DNA of 64,000 nt from Rhyacophila brunnea (taxonomy: Eukaryota > Arthropoda > Insecta > Trichoptera > Rhyacophilidae). This document shows, piece by piece, positions 1 through 10,456 of the stretch (its first letter is position 1; the number at the start of each line of letters is the position of its first letter). The DNA is taken from assembly GCA_022495005.1 (NCBI GenBank), contig JAGYXB010000367.1, forward strand, positions 62,001-126,000, read 5' to 3'. The notes beneath the pieces were generated by a model that had not been told where the DNA came from, did not search any database, and saw only the letters and a list, made by a program, of their open reading frames with translations. The translations under genes were made by a program, and so were the position numbers.

Positions 1-290
1 GCTGTTGCCTGAACAATTAATCCGCGGTCAAAAACTGTAATACCGGCTTAGAGGGGTGGTCACCCTCCACCCATCGACCGGCGCCCGTCGCCCACCGCCC
101 GCTAGGTACGCTCCCGACTTATTTCCGCCCAAATTAGATAAGCCGATTAATAATTTTGCATCATGATGTGAAACGTCTCGGATAAAAGTGGCCATAAGTA
201 GATGCCCGGCGAAAATTGCCGAGTAAAGTTTAGTCGCTGGGAGGTAGAAACTGTTATTTCTTTGAAACAGTATATTATTATTCTGGGAAA
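1..290. other. GC-rich block, no gene recognised
   Basis: This stretch is clearly richer in GC than its surroundings, with runs such as gcccgtcgcccaccgcccgc near 87-106. The minus strand stays open from 297 to 28, but the 89-residue product resembles no family I know. It could be a conserved regulatory segment or part of an element that extends off the left edge. Confidence 0.3.
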
Positions 291-544
291 TATACACAAC
301 GCATTCGATTGTTATTCTGTTTCCAATATCCTGTTGTTTTTAAATTGGAAACGAGATACCGGATATCCCGGGAATTCTCGGAATTGATACAAACAAAAAA
401 TACTAGTGTGTGCCACCTACATAGTACATCGTGGAAAGATGATGGGTTGTTTATATTAAGTACTAATATTTATAAATAAAAAAATAACGATATGTAGCAT
501 TTTCTATTTTCTTAGTCTATATATGCTTCTTACACCCACGATGT

Positions 545-760
545 CTGAGAAGCTTTAGCGTCGACTTATAAAAGATTCGTTCCCAAGTTCGAATCCTGGG
601 TCAGGTAAATAGACATATTGTTTTTCAATTTGTGTTTGGAGTCAAAGTATGGACTTAATAGGTTGAGTAAGTGACTAACATCCATTTCTCGTAAAAACAA
701 AATCTGTTCCTCTAAAGCCTATATGATCCTCTAGGGATCGGACATGGTGAAGTAATTAAG
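545..760 (+). repeat. Degenerate tRNA-derived SINE-like repeat
   Basis: A pol III B-box-like motif (GTTCGAATCC) lies near 583-592 inside a recognisable T-arm (CCCAA ... CTGGG). The acceptor arms do not pair, so this is not a working tRNA. About 65 bases further on, 'ggttgagtaagtgactaaca' (660-679) and the bases that follow recur at 16678-16724, which supports a repeat-family origin. No target duplication was found and the boundaries are approximate. Confidence 0.4.
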
Positions 761-1153
761 TAATATGTCTACTTATTGGGTCGAGTATACGGACACCATG
801 CGGCGACTCCAAAAATCCCCGTCACTTCTTTCCGTAACTCCACCGCTTGCATCATGCGGGTAGTATTTAGGCGCTTTTTAAGAAGCCGGACTCTTGTCAG
901 CTTGAAGAAAAGGCAGGCTAGGTTGTGGTTCTCTTGAGGTGTCCGTAACACGCTTCCGAGCCAGATGAAATATCACTTCCTCTTCTTTTTTTACTTTGTA
1001 TGTAATAAGAATCTGCAATAGATTGTACTAAAACTGTAAATCTCGAACGTAGGGCTAGATATTATTTATTCTTCGAATACAACATGGTAAAGTGTTAATA
1101 CATTAATTAATATGAATTAAATATGCAATCGAAAATTTTCATTTAATGCAAAC

Positions 1154-3323
1154 CTGTACCCTAGAACTGAACTATATTAAGTGCCATATCCAAAATTTCT
1201 CAGTAGAGCCATTTTAAGTTTATTGAAATGTATTTTTTCTTCTGTATTAAAGTTTTGGCAAAAGTTTTATAGTTATTATTTTTTTTTTGAGAAGACATTT
1301 GATTATTTTATATACTTATCACAGTCTATGTGAATATTTCAGTGTTTTAACTTAGTTATATAGAAAATAAACACTTAATACTATTTAGCTTTCAGAAAAA
1401 AATATTATGTTACTTTTAGTACTGCTTCAAATAGTATTATGTGCCATTAACATTCAGTGAAGGGATATATTATGTTGACTAAAGTACACTCAATATTGAT
1501 TTAAAAATGTATATTAATTAATACTATTACAAAAATAATGTATGTTTTAATAATAATCTCGAATAGTGGGATTGCAAAACTGGAAATTTATTAATATGAT
1601 CTCGAACATTTTGTTTAATAAATTCTGGTATTTTTGTTGATGGCGGTTGCTTTCCTCTTTCATCGTGTTCAACATTTCCTCCAACAGACTTTTTAGATAG
1701 TGCAGTAGTAATAAATGTTTGTGAAATATTTAAGGTATTTAAAAAAAATACTTTGCACACTTTAATAGACTGACCATCTAATTCAAAGTAGTATTAACGT
1801 GTATGATTTCTTTTATTAACCGTTTTATCATTTGTTATTTTCTTCCTTTTTATCGGTACGGACTTTACATTTAACGCAACAAATTGCCGTTTGTGGTCAA
1901 TGTTTTTTCACTTTTCCAAAATGCCTTGTGAATTTCATTTCTATGATGAGCTGAAAAATGTATGGAACATTTAAGGCGACATTCTGTCTTGCAGGGTGCA
2001 AGAACTCTTTGTGCTGGGATAGTTTGTGTTTTCGTCGTACGTTCCTCTCCTGCTGCTACTTTTTGTTTTCTTATGTTATTTTTCCAATTTAATGAATTTC
2101 TCTTTCTTTTCTTTCCCTTTCTCACATTCAGTTGTGCTTCGTCCACGATATTAGTCAAATTTTGATTATCTGTATCTGAAATTTCCGAAATTGATACATC
2201 TGATTCAGAACCATTCTCGCTTTGATGGTAATCAGGATCGTCAGCTATACAATCTTCATCGATATGTGTAGATGTTTCATGTACAATAGTAATGTTATCG
2301 CATTGGAGAAGATCTGAAGTCTCGGAAGCGAGAGTGGGTTGTATTGTTTCAACCGATGTTTCCAACACTTCATAGTAAACGATGTTACCACTCTGACCAA
2401 ATGTATACAGATTATCATCACACACAATATCACTATGGCTTATTTCTTGATAATCAGCCACAGTTTTGTCGACATAAATCCAGTCATCTAGGGGTGCATT
2501 TATTTGCCTTTCAATTGATGAACTCCCTGCATCTAAAACGAAAATGACCCATTATCAATCTTAAAAAATAAAAATATGAATACTGTATTTTTGTTTCACG
2601 GATCTTTTGTCAAATCAAATTAATGGATTTAATACTATGACATTCGGCTAATACAAAATTAAACAATACTATTTCCAAACTCGAATAATCGAGCTACACT
2701 ATTATCTTAAATATCAGCCAGGTTTAACATATAATTTAATAACATTGTTTGATTTCATAAAACTGATTATAAATTCCTACCTTTCGTTTCTGAATCGTTG
2801 TTTGACAATGCGGTACCTAGTAGTTCATCACAGTCATCAATAATATTATTGGTTTGTATTTTCACTAAGTCCAGAATACGTTTACTTCTCTCCGACGTAA
2901 TTGTAATTAACTTATCTTATTTGGAATAAATTTTTCAATGCAAAACTGTTTCAAACATTTGCACAAAGGAGTTAATACAACAAAAATGTGCGGTCATCTG
3001 TCAAGTGTCAAACATTGTTCGTACTAACTCCGCAAGATAACACTTAATACTGTTTAATTGTATTGGTTGTTTTGACTGAGTGGACTTAATATCAATAAAT
3101 AACAAAACACCCACAACTAAAGAGTATTAAAAGACTTTAGTATTCTTTGATTCCAAAATCAAGGTGCACTTAATATTATTTAAAACGCAATATTTCAGGA
3201 AATAATTGATACAGGAGTTAATACTGTTTACCATGGGAAAGAAGAGGCAAAATCATGAAGTTTAGTGCAATAAAGTGACTTTTGAAAATTTTGGAGTTAA
3301 TACAGTTCGGTTCTAGGGTACAG
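1154..3323 (-). mobile_element. DNA transposon with TIRs and 4-bp AAAC target duplication
   Basis: The terminal inverted repeats begin CTGTACCCTAGAAC: 1154 onward on plus, and the reverse complement ending at 3323. They stay similar for about 30 bases. The direct repeat AAAC flanks the element at 1150-1153 and 3324-3327. Several subterminal copies of a TTAATACTGTT-like motif lie in both ends (for example near 1375, 3045, 3220 and 3295), a typical transposase-binding arrangement. The element is 2170 bp and carries a minus-strand two-exon gene remnant but no catalytic DDE domain, so it looks like an internally deleted copy. A 4-bp duplication fits superfamilies such as Sola; the assignment is tentative. 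Confidence 0.75.
1527..2898 (-). pseudogene. Decayed two-exon gene of the AAAC-flanked transposon
   Basis: Exon 1 (2781-2898) encodes a peptide starting S-E-R-S-K-R-I; its first codon is ACG where ATG would be expected. A donor GTAGGA (2780 downward) and an acceptor after a pyrimidine tract (cgttttag, ending at 2533) bound a 248-bp intron, and the two exons join in frame through an Asp codon. Exon 2 (1871-2532) is open for about 220 codons. It has an acidic middle (E/D/S-rich), a basic KGKKRKRNSLNWKNNIRKQK stretch, then a Cys-containing segment (PCKTECRLKC) and the end HRNEIHKAFW. A frameshift near 1890 moves the reading to 1527-1760 (VCKVFFLNTLNISQ, then DERGKQPPSTK). From memory this layout matches multicopy insect transposon-associated proteins; the function is unknown. 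Homology was judged by eye. Confidence 0.65.
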
Positions 3324-3376
3324 AAACAGGTTACCGCATTGCATTTGAAGATAACTACTTTTACTAACATTATAAC

Positions 3377-4063
3377 TAGGGATTCCAATCCAGGGATCCC
3401 GAGCTATTTTCGATACCTTGAATCCCGGGATTGATAAACATAATCCCGAAACTTTCGGGATTGATTTTTTTTATCAATTTTTATGGAAAATAAAATAAAA
3501 ATGAAAATATAACAGAAAAAATAATTTTAATAACAAATAACTGCATTAGAAATAAACTAAGTTTGAATGAAGTTTGATTTATACCCATGTGTAAGTTGCC
3601 GATTCTTTTTCACATAAATTAATAAAAATGAGAAAGATTGGGAAAAAAAACAATGCTTCGCACTATTAACAAAGTAATTCCACTATGATCTCATACGTTT
3701 TACGGCAGTTTCATATTTAGCTGACTAATTAGATTTATGTAGCGGAAAGGCCATAAGTACACCATGATTTGCTTTACTATCAGAAACAGCAATCTCATTT
3801 TAAATTCACATTATTATTTATATTACAATATTATTTACTACATTAAACTTATGTATTTCCAAGATTGAACGTTTACAATATTAACAATAAATGTCTTAAA
3901 TAGTATAAATTATACGAGATTTATTTTTGACCGATCTTATTAATGTTATTTGCAAATATAAAATTTTTATATTCACAATGGAAAAAAATGCCAATCCCGG
4001 GATTGTCAAATTGTAATGCCGATATCCCGGGATCAGAATTTTGGCTCAGGATTGGATTCCCTA
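3377..4063. mobile_element. hAT-like MITE with CCCGGGAT termini
   Basis: The left end TAGGGATTCCAATCC is mirrored by GGATTGGATTCCCTA at the right end. An exact 8-bp direct repeat, ATTATAAC, flanks it (3369-3376 and 4064-4071), the duplication size of the hAT superfamily. The subterminal regions repeat the motif ATCCCGGGAT several times in both orientations, which may be transposase-binding sites. The interior is AT-rich with no coding capacity, so the copy is non-autonomous. A short related CCCGGGAATTC fragment lies near 367-377. Confidence 0.8.
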
Positions 4064-4071
4064 ATTATAAC

Positions 4072-5520
4072 TAACTTAGAGCCGCGACCTGACTACAGAG
4101 GGTCTATAGTCACTTCTAGAAACCTTAAGAAAATTAAGAAATTAAGAAAATGAATTTTTAATTAAATCAGTATTCATGCATGACTACGATCACCAAAAAG
4201 TTAAATCAAGACAATAAAAAAATATTAGATTCAATTCAATTCATTTATTTTACATATTGTGGACATTACAAATTATAAGTATGTCATTTAGAAACAACGA
4301 AATATTATTAAAACAATATTAGGTACATAACAAAAGAGATAGATCAGTATTAAGTTATTCTACAGTATAAATGTGTAAATACAAAAAATTATATATGTAT
4401 AAGGAAGTACACCAGATAAGTTAAGCAGACCCTATTTTAAGAATTTATAAAATTACGTCCACCTATACTCATCCTCGCATAGATGGAATAAATCAACATC
4501 CGAAGCGATTTGGTTGAACAGAGTTATTGCCCTCCCAATTGGCATCACCAATGGCAGGTTAGTTCTGCTCCTCGAGAGAACAAACAACTGATGCTCCCGA
4601 TTTCTAAGATAGTTATCAGGGACACACAAGTCAATACTACCAAGAATGGCAGAGTTGTCATTCACACGACGTATAAGTCGAAAAAAATACGTGGCCAAAT
4701 ATTGATATCTTCTGTATCACTGAAACTACAGTATGTAAGCATACCTAATAGAAAGTCAGTTGGATAAAGCCACGGACAGTATCCATATAACCTCAAATTA
4801 AGTTAAGATAAATAGATAACTACACAATGTTATTATCCAGATATTGTATTAATATTTTTTCCAAAGATGAACGGCTTTTTAATTTGACGTTCTCGTAGCT
4901 CCAAAAATACAGCATGTTTTACGTTTTTGTATTCCATATTTGAAATATAATTAAGATGCAATTTGAGTTCCCATTTTCGAAATTCCAATGTCAAAACAAC
5001 GTTTTCCGAATAATTTACGCTGAATGTTTGACCCGGTGATATTATTTTCATTCTTTTTGTTGTAGCGAATTTCCTTTCCTCGCCTTATTTATAGGGCATT
5101 TTCCGTAAATTTGCACCAATGCGTTGGCAACTCTGCTTGTAGCATACGCACCCTTTATTATATGAGTAGATTTAGGTACAGCATTTAAAAAAAATATACT
5201 TAAGAATCATCAATCTTGAAATAAATAGATATAAATAAATAAAAAAGCCTTTTTATTTCTTACAAACAAAAGTAAATGACAGTTAATTGACTATATCTAA
5301 TGAATATATATAACCTATGAATGTATCTATTATGTATATATATCTATATATGATTGTATTATCTTCTTATTTTCTAGTTTATGTAATATTAATTATTATT
5401 TTTTTTATATATATATATATATTTGTGTAATACATATATATATTAAGATTTTTTTTTATTTTGTATATAATACTATTAGATAATGTTTATAAATTAAACA
5501 GTGATATGTAATTAGTTTGT
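4072..5520. other. AT-rich spacer, nothing recognised
   Basis: I see no gene, structured RNA or matching repeat here. Short overlapping open frames at 4453-4767 and 4833-5051 lack recognisable motifs and look like chance. Confidence 0.4.
5406..5422. repeat. (TA)n microsatellite
   Basis: An uninterrupted TA dinucleotide run inside a very AT-rich stretch. Confidence 0.8.
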
Positions 5521-5529
5521 TTGGTTTGT

Positions 5530-6274
5530 AAGAACCCTTCTTCGGGTGAAGGCCTCCTCCTGTTTTTGGCTATTTGTAGCCAATTTGGGCCCACTGTTTT
5601 TATGATGTCGTCTTGCCATCTCGCATGGGGCCGTCCTCTATAGCGTTTCCCTTTTGGGCCGTTCTATGAAATAATTATTTTTGTCCATCTCTCATCTTGT
5701 AGTCGCTAAATGACCCGCCCATTTCCATTTAAGTTTTTGAGCATGGATTAGAGCGTCTGTGGCTTTTGAAATATTTCTTATTTTTGTGTGTCTTATTTTT
5801 TGTCTTTTTTTTTTTATTTAGCATACTACGTTCCATACCGCATTGGCAGCTGGTGATTTTGTTCTTTACTGTGCTAGAGTATCTCCAGGTCTGACAGGCA
5901 TAGATTAAGCATGGTAGGAGACATGAGTTCATCACTCTAGTTTTATCTTTGCTGTCATATCGCTTTTAAATATTTCTTTTAAGCTCCAGTATTTATTCCA
6001 AGAACTTTGTATTCTTCTTTCTAATTCCAACTCATTGTTTTTCCTGTCGAAACAAATTTGTTTCCCCAAGTAGGTGTAATTTTTTTGTGTAGGTAAGTAC
6101 ATCGTTGTCGACTGATATTCTTGATTCTGTGCTGTTCGTCATTAGCATTGTTTTTGAGAGGTTCATTTCTAAACCGACTTGTTTGCTGACTTTGTTCAGT
6201 GAATGGATCATGAGTTGTGTGCCTGTTTCTGACAACAGAACCAAATCATCGGCAAAACGGAGAACTTGGAACTA
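5530..6274 (-). pseudogene. Non-LTR reverse transcriptase, 3' part (broken)
   Basis: Reading the minus strand from about 6274, the frame gives RFADDLVLLSETG, the YADD-type catalytic motif of reverse transcriptase. KVSKQVGLEMNLSKTM follows, then YTKKLHLLG (thumb region) near 6085-6060. Further on come SCLLPCLIYACQTW (about 5930-5885), the conserved 'LLYGCETW' block, and a degraded C-terminal tail with a WKWAGH-like block near 5730. There are several frameshifts and stops. The part that should precede FADD lies next door in the opposite orientation (6290-6590). This is a dead insertion, probably of an RTE-like element. Confidence 0.7.
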
Positions 6275-6289
6275 CTGATTGAAAAATAT

Positions 6290-6590
6290 CAAAAATAGGA
6301 GAGCTCTCTATATCGCTTTCATAGATTATCACACTTAAGCATCTGGGAAACGCTGAAAGAGAAGGATGTAGAAAATGTATACATACAAGTAATTAAAAAC
6401 ATATTTATTTTGAACAATAAAGGTAAAGTGAAACTGGAATAAACTGGACCAAGCTTCCCATTGACAGAGGGGTAAGACAAGGCAACCCCCTGTCTCCGCA
6501 ACTATTTATTGCCATCCTAGAATCAATAATGAGGAAACTGGAATGGAAAACATATGGAATAAGTATCGACGGAAAATACCTTATTCACAA
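6290..6590 (+). pseudogene. Non-LTR reverse transcriptase, inverted 5' part
   Basis: On the plus strand, frames with one shift give LYIAFIDY (the first catalytic Asp block), then HLSIWETLKEKDVENVYIQV. A KVKLE segment and PIDRGVRQGNPLSPQLFIAI follow (about 6461-6517; the G-x-RQGxxLSP block of reverse transcriptase), and then KTYGISIDGKYL. This is the part that normally comes just before the FADD motif. Here it faces the opposite way to the 3' part at 5530-6274, from which it is separated by about 15-30 bases. A stop and a frameshift show that it is dead. Confidence 0.7.
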
Positions 6591-7587
6591 ATAGATATAT
6601 AATATATTATATATTTTATTTCAACGAATATTATAGAATTGCTTATAATATTCGTATCACGTTTACAATATATTGGTAAATCGTGTCTCACATTGTTTTT
6701 TTTTATGATAGTATAAGCCATATCGTCATCTCATATATTATGCTCTGTATTTTGTATATATTATGAAGACATTTTCCTATATTGTAAGTACGTTTTATTC
6801 TTTTTGTATTTTACAAAGTTTCCATAAACCTAATTGTTATTTGTGATTGCTTTTGAATTAATGCAGTGTCTGCCAAACTTTATTGTCTAACAGCACATAG
6901 GAAAAGAGTAATAGTTTGTTTCATGGCACACCGAATAAAAATCCCGCAAAATATTAAATATACTTAATTGAAAAATAACTAAATAATCATTTTATTAATG
7001 AGAATGATCCAGATTTAATGATTTTGAGAAAAAATATCTCAAAATGCGTTAAATTAGATAAATAACCAAATAACTGCTCATCTACCATCTGTAATTATTC
7101 CCGATGTTTTGATTTCATTTCCAAGCGCACAAAGAAACCTGATTCGATCGACGATCAAAATAATCCAACAGAGATTAATTAATAGCTGTAATAAGTAAAT
7201 GAAGATATTGCCTCCAAAACAAAATCCAAATTGCTGACAAGTACAGCTCAGAAAATGAGGCTTTGTGTACAAGATTATTTTTCAAGTCTATTAAATTGTC
7301 TTACACCGTTAATTTCAGGTGTGTACCGTCGTATCTTACAAAATTATTGATGACATACTCGTACAATTGATAGTCAAGTCAGTGATGCAGTGACTTAGAC
7401 TATAGATACATTGCAGTGAGGTTTTCTAATCACTTCTGCGCATATGATAATTAAAAAAATATATGTGTGGAAGCGTCTACGCCTGGAAGGAATCAATCTA
7501 TGAGTAAAGTTTTTTAGTCAAAACTTTTATTTGTCTGCAAAAGATTTTCAGTTTGCCTGTAATTGAAATAATATTTATTTTCCATTT

Positions 7588-7672
7588 TGCCGAGGCTTTG
7601 ACTGCGACTTGCTATCATATCGCCCCTTCTCATCTAGAAGAGGATTCGCCGATCAGGCACTCCCTCCAATTC
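7588..7672 (+). repeat. 85-bp dispersed repeat, copy 1
   Basis: About 84% identical by eye to the reverse complement of 25548-25628 (shared gaggctttgactgcga and gccgatcaggc). Both copies are open in a frame reading E-A-L-T-A ... L-E-E-D-x-P-I-R, and nearly open on the other strand. It is probably a fragment of an unidentified element. Confidence 0.55.
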
Positions 7673-8034
7673 AAAGTCTCTGAGATTAGTGCTATTAATA
7701 TATGTTGTCTGTATCTTCTAGAGTTCTGTATCTTTTTTTTTGCCTCATAGGTACTTCTGGCATTCCATTGTAAAATACTAATTTGTTTTTTGTTATCCAT
7801 TTTGTTGCAGAATTTCTCCTAAACGTCCTTCTTTGAAGTGTTGGTATACCCAGTCCACTAATTTATTCGTGGCACACCTTTAATTTCTCGCAAGCACACA
7901 GTTTTGCATTATATACTGGATTAATGAGTGCAGGACGCACAGTTCATCTATGTCTGTTTCTAGCGGACTCTAGATGATAATGAGATACAGCTAAGATTTC
8001 CTATTTGATTATTTTAACTTAGGTTATTAATAAA

Positions 8035-8052
8035 ATATATATATATATATAT
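8035..8052. repeat. (TA)n microsatellite
   Basis: An uninterrupted TA run. Confidence 0.8.
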
Positions 8053-8519
8053 TATCATTTTACAGGAAGAGGTTCATTTATTGAAAGTCAAATAATTAAA
8101 ATAATTCCTATTGAGTTATATAAATAGCCTAATTCTAAATTTCAAACTTCACCATGTTCAGTCTGAAACTAACATTATTATATTTTGACAATAAGCACAG
8201 GAATATAGCTTATTTTCAACCCTATCCGTAAAACACAGCTTTGAAACTAAACATGCCATTGTTCAAAACAGTTTGAACATGGACCCGTATAGTGTTGCGC
8301 TGAATATTCAACAATTCGTCCATAGTTTCTTTTGAAAGATTGATTTTAGATTTCTATTGATAACAATTCGTACGTATAAGTAAAAAAAGGAATAGCGTAA
8401 CATGGTATTAAAAGGTGCATTTTGGCCATAATTTTCCAAGACAACAAAAATTGATAATAAGATAGATAAGAGTACGCAATGTGATAAAGATCATCAAGCT
8501 GATAAAGTCTCGCTCAGCG

Positions 8520-8690
8520 TGTGTAAAATAATTGGACAATAATCGAGAGATACTAAACGACCACGGGGTCGCCCTTAGATCGCCGAACCCATCAATTTCG
8601 GCTAAAGTACATGGCAGCGAAGAACTAAAACCACTGGAAAGAGTCACAGGAGACCTTCATCAAATCCAGCAGTTGATGAGTTAAGTATAA
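8520..8690 (+). pseudogene. Possible non-LTR reverse transcriptase tail
   Basis: One plus frame gives TKRPRGRPLDRRTHQFRLKY. This resembles the basic K-R-P-R-G-R-P plus R-W segment near the C-terminus of RTE-like polymerases. Stops interrupt it and no catalytic motif is present. It is a weak call based on one short motif. Confidence 0.3.
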
Positions 8691-9630
8691 TAATTATTAC
8701 ATTCTATCGTTTACTATTTAATTTATTAATAATTATTATAAAAATTAATTCCATCAAGTAAATACGAATTCAATAGAAATAAATTTGAAGAATATTGAAT
8801 TCTATAACCCAATAACCTGACAAAGTTATAATGAGGCTTTAGGAAAAATAAGCTTTTCCGTTTGGGTTTCATAAAATAACAATTTGATCGTCTTACATTT
8901 GTTGACATGACAGAATTATTTATAAATTCTAATTATTTTCTTATTTATTCTGTCTATTTCAATATACATACATATTTTTATTTGATTCTACAGTATCAAT
9001 GATGGATTTCTAAGAATTTGAAACAAAAATAAATCTACCATTCTATATATTGTATTTTATTTTGTGTGAAACACTCCTGTATTATCGGTAGATTGTAAAA
9101 TATTAGAATACGTTCTCAGAAATAATATAATATTTTATACTTCCAACTGTCTACTATCTTCGTATTTTGATTTATTTTGTGTAACACAGGATTATTGGAT
9201 GATTATTGTGAAGTATTTAGGGATTTATTTTTTTAGAAAAAAATATTCTAATTCTCGATGCGCTTAATCAGGTGATTGAATTAGCTTAAGAGAAATGCAT
9301 CGATTATCGATAGATATCTGTTGGTAATGATTACTAAGACAGAAATTACAGAAAGTGTCGTGGAAGTTATGGAGGGATAACGCTGCATGCTCAACACACA
9401 TAAATGAGCAACCACAGCACTACTCGTTGCAGATGTCGTAAAATGTCTCCCAATCATTATCTCGGAAAGTAGACCTATTAAGTTGTCAACTCGGCCTATA
9501 TATGAGTAAGTATCAATGGCATGCGGTGACTATTACCTGCGCTTGCATAATATAATTACATAGTACTATATGGATTATTTCTGGGTATGCAGAGCATCTA
9601 CAGCATCTATGGACCCATTGACGTCCTGTG
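8690..9630. other. AT-rich spacer, nothing recognised
   Basis: No gene-like or repeat-like structure could be supported here. Confidence 0.35.
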
Positions 9631-9639
9631 GGGGTAGGC

Positions 9640-9760
9640 AAGTCACGCATTGCTTAGGCCCTTAGAGCAATATAAAAACACGAATATTATAACTTTTGAG
9701 AGCAGTAGCGGTTTTTCACGAAGCAGGTCGTTTCGTTAGATACTGCTGGCATCTTAGTTA
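9640..9760 (+). repeat. Diverged fragment of the 14.6-15.4 kb palindrome family
   Basis: It is collinear with the right arm of the 14638-15380 palindrome around 15228-15340: gcaagtcacg, then taacttttga-like and gcagt-ggtttt-like blocks. The match is imperfect, only about two thirds identical by eye. Confidence 0.45.
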
Positions 9761-10058
9761 AAACATAACGGAATCATAAAAAGTTCTGGCAACCTGTCAT
9801 ATTTTTATACTGTATGCGTCAGTGGTAGTTTATCGCTAAAGCATTCGTTATAAAGTGGTGTACTCCAAATTTTTCAGCACCTTAGACCTCCACGTACTTA
9901 AAACGCTGCTGCCTGAAACTAAGTTTCATGGAAGTGTTCTAATACTCAGTAGATGATGTCTTTGTATTTCTGTTTAGCTGAAATATAGCCGAAAATAAAT
10001 AATAAAATAGGTACGTAGCTTAACGATTTTGCATACATTTCGACATACATTCGAAGTC

Positions 10059-10456
10059 CGTATCCGGAAATTTGTACGTAAACAGTTCACCGCAGCACAC
10101 TATTATTCGTGCGCCGCAGTACGTGAAACATGAGTTCGTAAAACATTTAATCAAATGACGAGTTCTTCGTTGAACATTTCACCGTGGAGTATATTTGTAC
10201 GAATGCTATAACATGTGGCGAATTTTATGAGATGTCTTTACTAGGTTAGGTTAGGTTAGGGTTAATCTAATTGGAACAGTACTATTTGCAAACTATCGCC
10301 GCATTTTGTAAGATACGTACAAATGTATTCCACGGTGAAATGTTCAACGAAGAACTCGTCATTGGATAAAATGTTATACAAACTCATGTTGCACGTACTG
10401 CAGCGCACGAATAAGTGTCCCACGATGAACTGCATACGTACAACTTACATGTAACC
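10059..10456. mobile_element. Palindromic element P1, copy 1, with TTAGG core
   Basis: Two inverted arms of about 180 bp share long blocks such as acgagttcttcgttgaacat and atttcaccgtgga in opposite orientations. They surround a TTAGG array at 10242-10264. A direct repeat attcgaagtc flanks the element (10049-10058 and 10457-10466; identity extends to 13 bp). A second, longer copy lies at 49946-50939 in the opposite orientation with its own 9-bp duplication. Duplications of 9-10 bp with long inverted arms best fit a Mutator-like non-autonomous element. It has no transposase. Confidence 0.8.
10242..10264 (+). repeat. TTAGG telomere-type array in the P1 core
   Basis: About four tandem units of the insect telomere pentamer, running tagg, ttagg, ttagg, ttagg and then gtta, lie at the symmetry centre of element P1. 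Confidence 0.85.

Larger units (their letters stand above)
6600..8500. other. AT-rich spacer with minor repeats
   Basis: No gene was recognised. It holds the 85-bp repeat at 7588-7672 and a TA run at 8035-8052. The sequence cagtgtctgccaaa near 6864 resembles a hAT terminus but has no visible partner. Confidence 0.35.

Noticed and set aside
28..387. Overlapping open frames on both strands at the left edge
   Set aside because: No motif, start context or homology was recognised; the GC-rich composition alone keeps the frames open.
769..951. 60-codon minus frame that could be a polymerase tail
   Set aside because: Only a vague likeness to W-R-x-x-V type endings and no G-R-P or catalytic block, so it was not annotated.
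1962..2165. Hydrophobic plus-strand frame resembling a membrane protein
   Set aside because: It is the opposite strand of the Lys/Arg-rich exon 2 of the transposon gene; the hydrophobicity is a complement artefact.
10242..10264. Chromosome end or true telomere
   Set aside because: Only a few TTAGG units, enclosed by inverted arms and unique sequence on both sides.
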